DNA of 64,000 bases from Acholoe squamosa. Its lineage: Eukaryota > Annelida > Polychaeta > Phyllodocida > Polynoidae. Position numbers and translations under genes: made by a program. The stretch covers positions 55,586,080-55,650,079 of the forward strand of contig OX439037.1 in assembly GCA_949317995.1 (NCBI GenBank), given 5' to 3'. The notes below the pieces were generated by a model. That model was not told the DNA's origin. It did not search any database and saw only the letters and a list, made by a program, of their open reading frames with translations. Below, piece after piece: positions 60,727 through 64,000 of the stretch; the stretch's first letter is position 1, and the number at the start of each line of letters is the position of its first letter.

Positions 60727-60848
60727 GAGAATAGACAACGATTTTCTTCATATCAAGACTGTTTGTTGTTCTATAATGCACGAATGCATCTGAGTGCATT
60801 ATAGAACAACAGACAGTCAAGATGTGAAGAAAGAGTTGTCTATTGTCT
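60727..60848. repeat. Long imperfect hairpin (about 50-bp arms, 14-base loop)
   Basis: The left arm ATAGACAACGATTTTCTTCA through GTTGTTCTATAATGCA (60731-60780) pairs with 60795-60843 with about six mismatches and one bulge. The 16 bp next to the loop (GTTGTTCTATAATGCA) pair perfectly. The size and shape resemble a long pre-miRNA or a small MITE. Confidence 0.75.
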
Positions 60849-60951
60849 TTATAAAACTTGAACATTAACTTGGGAAGGTTAAACACCCATTCAAGATATG
60901 TCAAGACCAATCAATGGCCCTTGATTTCTATACAGCTATGGTAACCTTGCT

Positions 60952-61316
60952 CAGGAGGGTGTTGCTCCTATTGTAAAAAGAGCTGTGAGTATGTGCCCTC
61001 TTTTCTAAACAAGTCGTGCACTGCTTCACCTAAGTACTTGTACTCACCACATTAGTCTGAAAGGTCACCTGCCTTGTCTAAAATAGAGAGAGCTGCACTA
61101 CCAGGTACCTACTCATGCCACACGCTCTATAGTTTATTATACTGATTGACTTCTCCCAACTAGGTACCTACTCAAATCCCCCTTTTTTAGCACTGTACTT
61201 GAATGACCACTTGTGAGCAACAAAAGGGACAAGTTATAGCTACATGCAAAGAAAGGACTGGAAACAAGGGCATTCTAGCCAGCTCTTCCTTTTACTATAG
61301 GAGCAACACCCTCCAG
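60952..61316. mobile_element. MITE family A, copy 2 (about 361 bp)
   Basis: Full-length direct copy of the element at 4927-5287, in the same orientation and with the same length (60954-61314), at roughly 85-90 percent identity by eye. The ends are GGAGGGTGTTGCTCCTATTG and the inverted equivalent. The outer bases are CA and AG. No target duplication was found. Confidence 0.87.
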
Positions 61317-62942
61317 GCGTGCACTGTACTCCTATAACACACTCAATGTCACTTCTATCGTGCAGCAGAGCACTGCCAGCCGTTTTATAAGTAATAAATA
61401 TTCAATGCTCATCCTGATCAATGAGATATTCCATCACAAGCATAATTATCATAGTTATAGTTGAAATTCTAATCCCACTGCAATATCTGGCTACTTTGAT
61501 GTAACCAAATATGCAGAATGGATGGGTTTGTACGTCTGAACTGACTGGTTTATGGGTCTTCCGTGCTGCTTCTGCAATTTTGTCAGCAATAGTGTTTGTC
61601 ACGGTCGAGACCATTAGATACTTGATATCACGAATTATTTCCACTTTTTGTGGTCCGCGCTATGCGGAGGTAACTCAGCGGTAACACACTAGTAACTTAT
61701 TTGTTTTAGCTCAGATGTTTGGCTTAGACGTTTAAGGGCCGCCCCCTCTTCCCCAGCCAAGGTACTATTGAATATATTGAAATGGAACAATGTCATTGGG
61801 AAGCCAATGCATGATGACTAGCCTTGCTTTCTTCTATAAGGGAACATCCCACCCTGAAAGGATAGACTTGTGCCGATTCGATTCCCTACACTTAACCAAG
61901 CTATAAATGGTTTCGTATACAATGAAAAAAGCGCGCTGGGTCGAGAAGGGGGAAAGCATCGTTCGTCCTAATTCTTTAACGGAGCAGCTCAGGGAGTAGC
62001 TCCCCTTGTAGATGCCGGTAGCAGTGTCCGAGCACACCATGACACATCCCGAGCAAATGGAGAGATATTGTCGTCCTTCAGGTGGTGAAAGTATTGCCAG
62101 GCTTCTTTGCAATGCGCCGATCGGTCTGCCGAATCAATGTCCTCAGTGGAGGATGCCCTGAGGGTGACCTGAAGAGGAGCCCGGTGGGATGAATAATGTA
62201 TCCCGGCACTAGGCGGACCTAATCCCCACCTAGTCCTGGTACAGACAGGTGTCTCCACCTACCGGTTGTCAGGACATTGCTTTCATAGCACAGGAGGACT
62301 GAAAGCTGAGGGCAGGGTGGAGGAGGACAGGGGAGGAAAACATAGGGGTGCTAGAGTGTTCAGACAAAAAAAAAAAAGAGATAAGGAACGCCAATGCTGG
62401 ATCAGTCGGAAGGTCAATGGAAATGGACAAACATAGAGAGGGGTAGGCAACTGATGGACTTTAGGAGGTACTAAGGTCAGTGTAAGCATTAATTGGTAAG
62501 ATGGTAATGGAGGGAGTAGTGGCCATGGAGCGGAGCTATAAAGGACGTGAGTCCCACGCCTAATCACCAGCATCCCCCTCTTACACACATATACACCAGC
62601 ATACATCCTCTTACAAGAACCCTTAATATTCCCAAAAGCCATCCTTACCGATGGAGCAGAAGGGGTGGAGATGGGTTAAGAGAACAGAGCTGCCTATTCA
62701 CATTAGCCTCATCTCATAAGCCGACCTTGCGGTGTCACCCCAACACGTTGGCAGACATCAACTCGGCTACATGAGGCATTAAGATTTATCAGAGTCCGCA
62801 CTAAATTAGCCTGACGTCGGTGCTCGCCTTGTGCCCTGAATAAAGTCCATATGGAAGATAGGTGGCAGACCACCCCTGCTTTTTCACATATGAAATTCAG
62901 ATGGAGTTCACTTCGTATTACCTACTCTAGTCACTTGGCTTA

Positions 62943-63126
62943 GGGCCGTTTTCCACCATCCGACAGGGTACCTCTTTCGGCCGACAGCTGCCACACTCAA
63001 CCACCTCGGCCGACAGGGCTGCCATAGGGTTCAATGATGGGGCATGGTCTCTGTCAGCCGAAAATAGCATCTACTATGGGTCTAGCGGCCGACAGAGGGG
63101 ACATATCGGGTGGTGGAAAATGGCCC
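62943..63126. mobile_element. Short TA-flanked MITE with CCGACAG repeats (184 bp)
   Basis: The ends GGGCCGTTTTCCACCATCCG and, inverted, GGGCCATTTTCCACCACCCG match at 18 of 20. TA lies outside both (62941-62942 and 63127-63128), giving TTAGGG and CCCTAA contexts. The interior contains four CCGACAG words and one inverted relative, probably subterminal binding repeats. Confidence 0.75.
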
Positions 63127-63345
63127 TAACCCGTGGCACCACACCTTTATGGTAGGTGAGAGTACCAATGTGATTAATGGGTGGGAGTATGCTCGCTACT
63201 CGGAGATTGGATGCAGATACTAAGTATGAGACTCTCATTCGGCCAACATCGCCATCTCTCGTGGACGATATTGCATTTTTACCATATCGGTCTTACGGCT
63301 CTCGACAAATGCGATGGAAGGTGTAGCAAATATCAATATGAGGGA

Positions 63346-63520
63346 GTTAGAGAGAGAGAGAGGGGGAGACAGAAGGAGATGGACAGACAGACAGATTGAC
63401 AGATACAGACAGATATATACACAGCCATTTAAAGACAAAGAGACATGTCGATACAGTCGGAGACAGAGGAAGAACGAGAGGGGGCATTGGTGAGAGAGGG
63501 ACAGAGAGAAGGAGAAAGAC
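63346..63520. repeat. GA/GACA microsatellite region
   Basis: Purine-rich simple repeats (agagag, gacagaca, gagagagg) are interspersed with short unique bits. Minus-strand open frames rich in Ser, Leu and Cys across it are artefacts. Confidence 0.85.
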
Positions 63521-64000
63521 TGACTTCGTGGAGCTATTCCTCTGAATAAGAAATAACAATTTCGATAAGACTTTGGCCTGTCAGCGGTCTCATTCGCAAC
63601 AGTTGGTACTTGGCGCACTTCTTGGGGCGTGGCACGCACCAACTGTCATAACATGAGATGGAGTGGGCCCATTTCGCCGGACCCCGTCCCGCCTACAAGT
63701 GTGAAGCGTAGGGAATGAAATCTTAACCATTTAAGGATGGCAGCATATCTAAGATGGCAGGTACGCTGTTGCTATGTATCAGTGCAGTCCTGATGAAAAA
63801 AGTACAGGCAGTGCTACCCCATTTGGAGATATGGCGCAAATATTTAGATCCGGCATGTAAATGGGTCAAATTTTAATACATGCATCCAAAGGAGATGGTG
63901 CATTAAAGTGTCATTCATATCTACAATGAGCGCCTGGAAGCTCATACCGATATTACAGACCGGCATGGGGGCAGGGAAGTAGAGGCGTACAGTGGTGGAT

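Larger units (their letters stand above)
46716..64000. other. Downstream intron or flanking DNA without recognised exons
   Basis: No further CUB, LDLa, sushi or transmembrane exon was recognised on either strand, so the rest of the protein is probably beyond the window or in exons too short for me to see. Apart from the listed elements I see nothing specific in 46720-47970, 49940-52390, 52780-53430, 53700-54160, 54490-59940, 61320-62940 and 63530-64000. These hold G or C homopolymers (near 47873, 56472 and 57158) and a purine-rich tract at 62280-62340. Confidence 0.5.

Overview
The window looks like intronic DNA of a large animal gene. No prokaryote-style gene layout is visible. The coding sequence I can support is four short plus-strand exons with GT-AG splice sites and matching phases, separated by introns of 2 to 15 kb. 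The rest is intron packed with small non-autonomous DNA transposons, minisatellites, microsatellites and one decayed LINE fragment. The intron size and the many small inverted-repeat elements would suit a marine invertebrate (lophotrochozoan or invertebrate deuterostome), but that assignment is a guess.

The gene: exons at 20187-20403 and 35266-35516 together encode one complete CUB domain with four cysteines and the three acidic residues of the calcium-binding CUB subtype. Both outer boundaries are phase 1, and a phase-2 intron of 14,862 bp splits the domain. Two candidate downstream exons (44250-44321 and 46635-46715) keep phase 1 at every junction. They would add a Pro/Thr/Ser/Gly-rich linker and then a basic segment ending in a Lys-Lys-Arg-Arg motif. 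The wording of the CUB domain recalls SOL-1 (suppressor of lurcher)-type or other multi-CUB neuronal membrane proteins, from memory only. The signal peptide exon and any later domains lie outside the window or were not recognised.

Repeats by region. 1-20 kb: a 361-bp inverted-repeat element, a GACA microsatellite, an imperfect hairpin, two copies of a TA-flanked element of about 0.9 kb full of TGTTTAG/CTAAACA motifs, and a TAA-flanked Harbinger-like MITE. Near 19.2 kb a 34-bp perfect palindrome contains a CRE motif beside an NRF1-like motif. 20-35 kb: 18-bp and 33-bp tandem repeats, and a 39-bp minisatellite (26.7-30.8 kb) interrupted by three TA-flanked elements whose empty sites can be read from the minisatellite unit. 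A 259-bp element follows at 31 kb. 35-47 kb: a 751-bp element with 49-bp terminal inverted repeats and a nearly perfect 92-bp-arm hairpin. 47-64 kb: a foldback-like element, a TA-flanked element with eight exact AP-1 consensus sites, a LINE reverse-transcriptase remnant, a TAA-flanked MITE, second copies of two earlier families, a long hairpin and a 184-bp MITE.

No transposase gene, CRISPR array, rRNA gene or intact tRNA gene was found. The elements are apparently all non-autonomous. The most interesting signals are the motif-dense MITEs, the foldback element built from an inverted minisatellite, the nested insertions with recoverable empty sites, and the phase-consistent linker exons.
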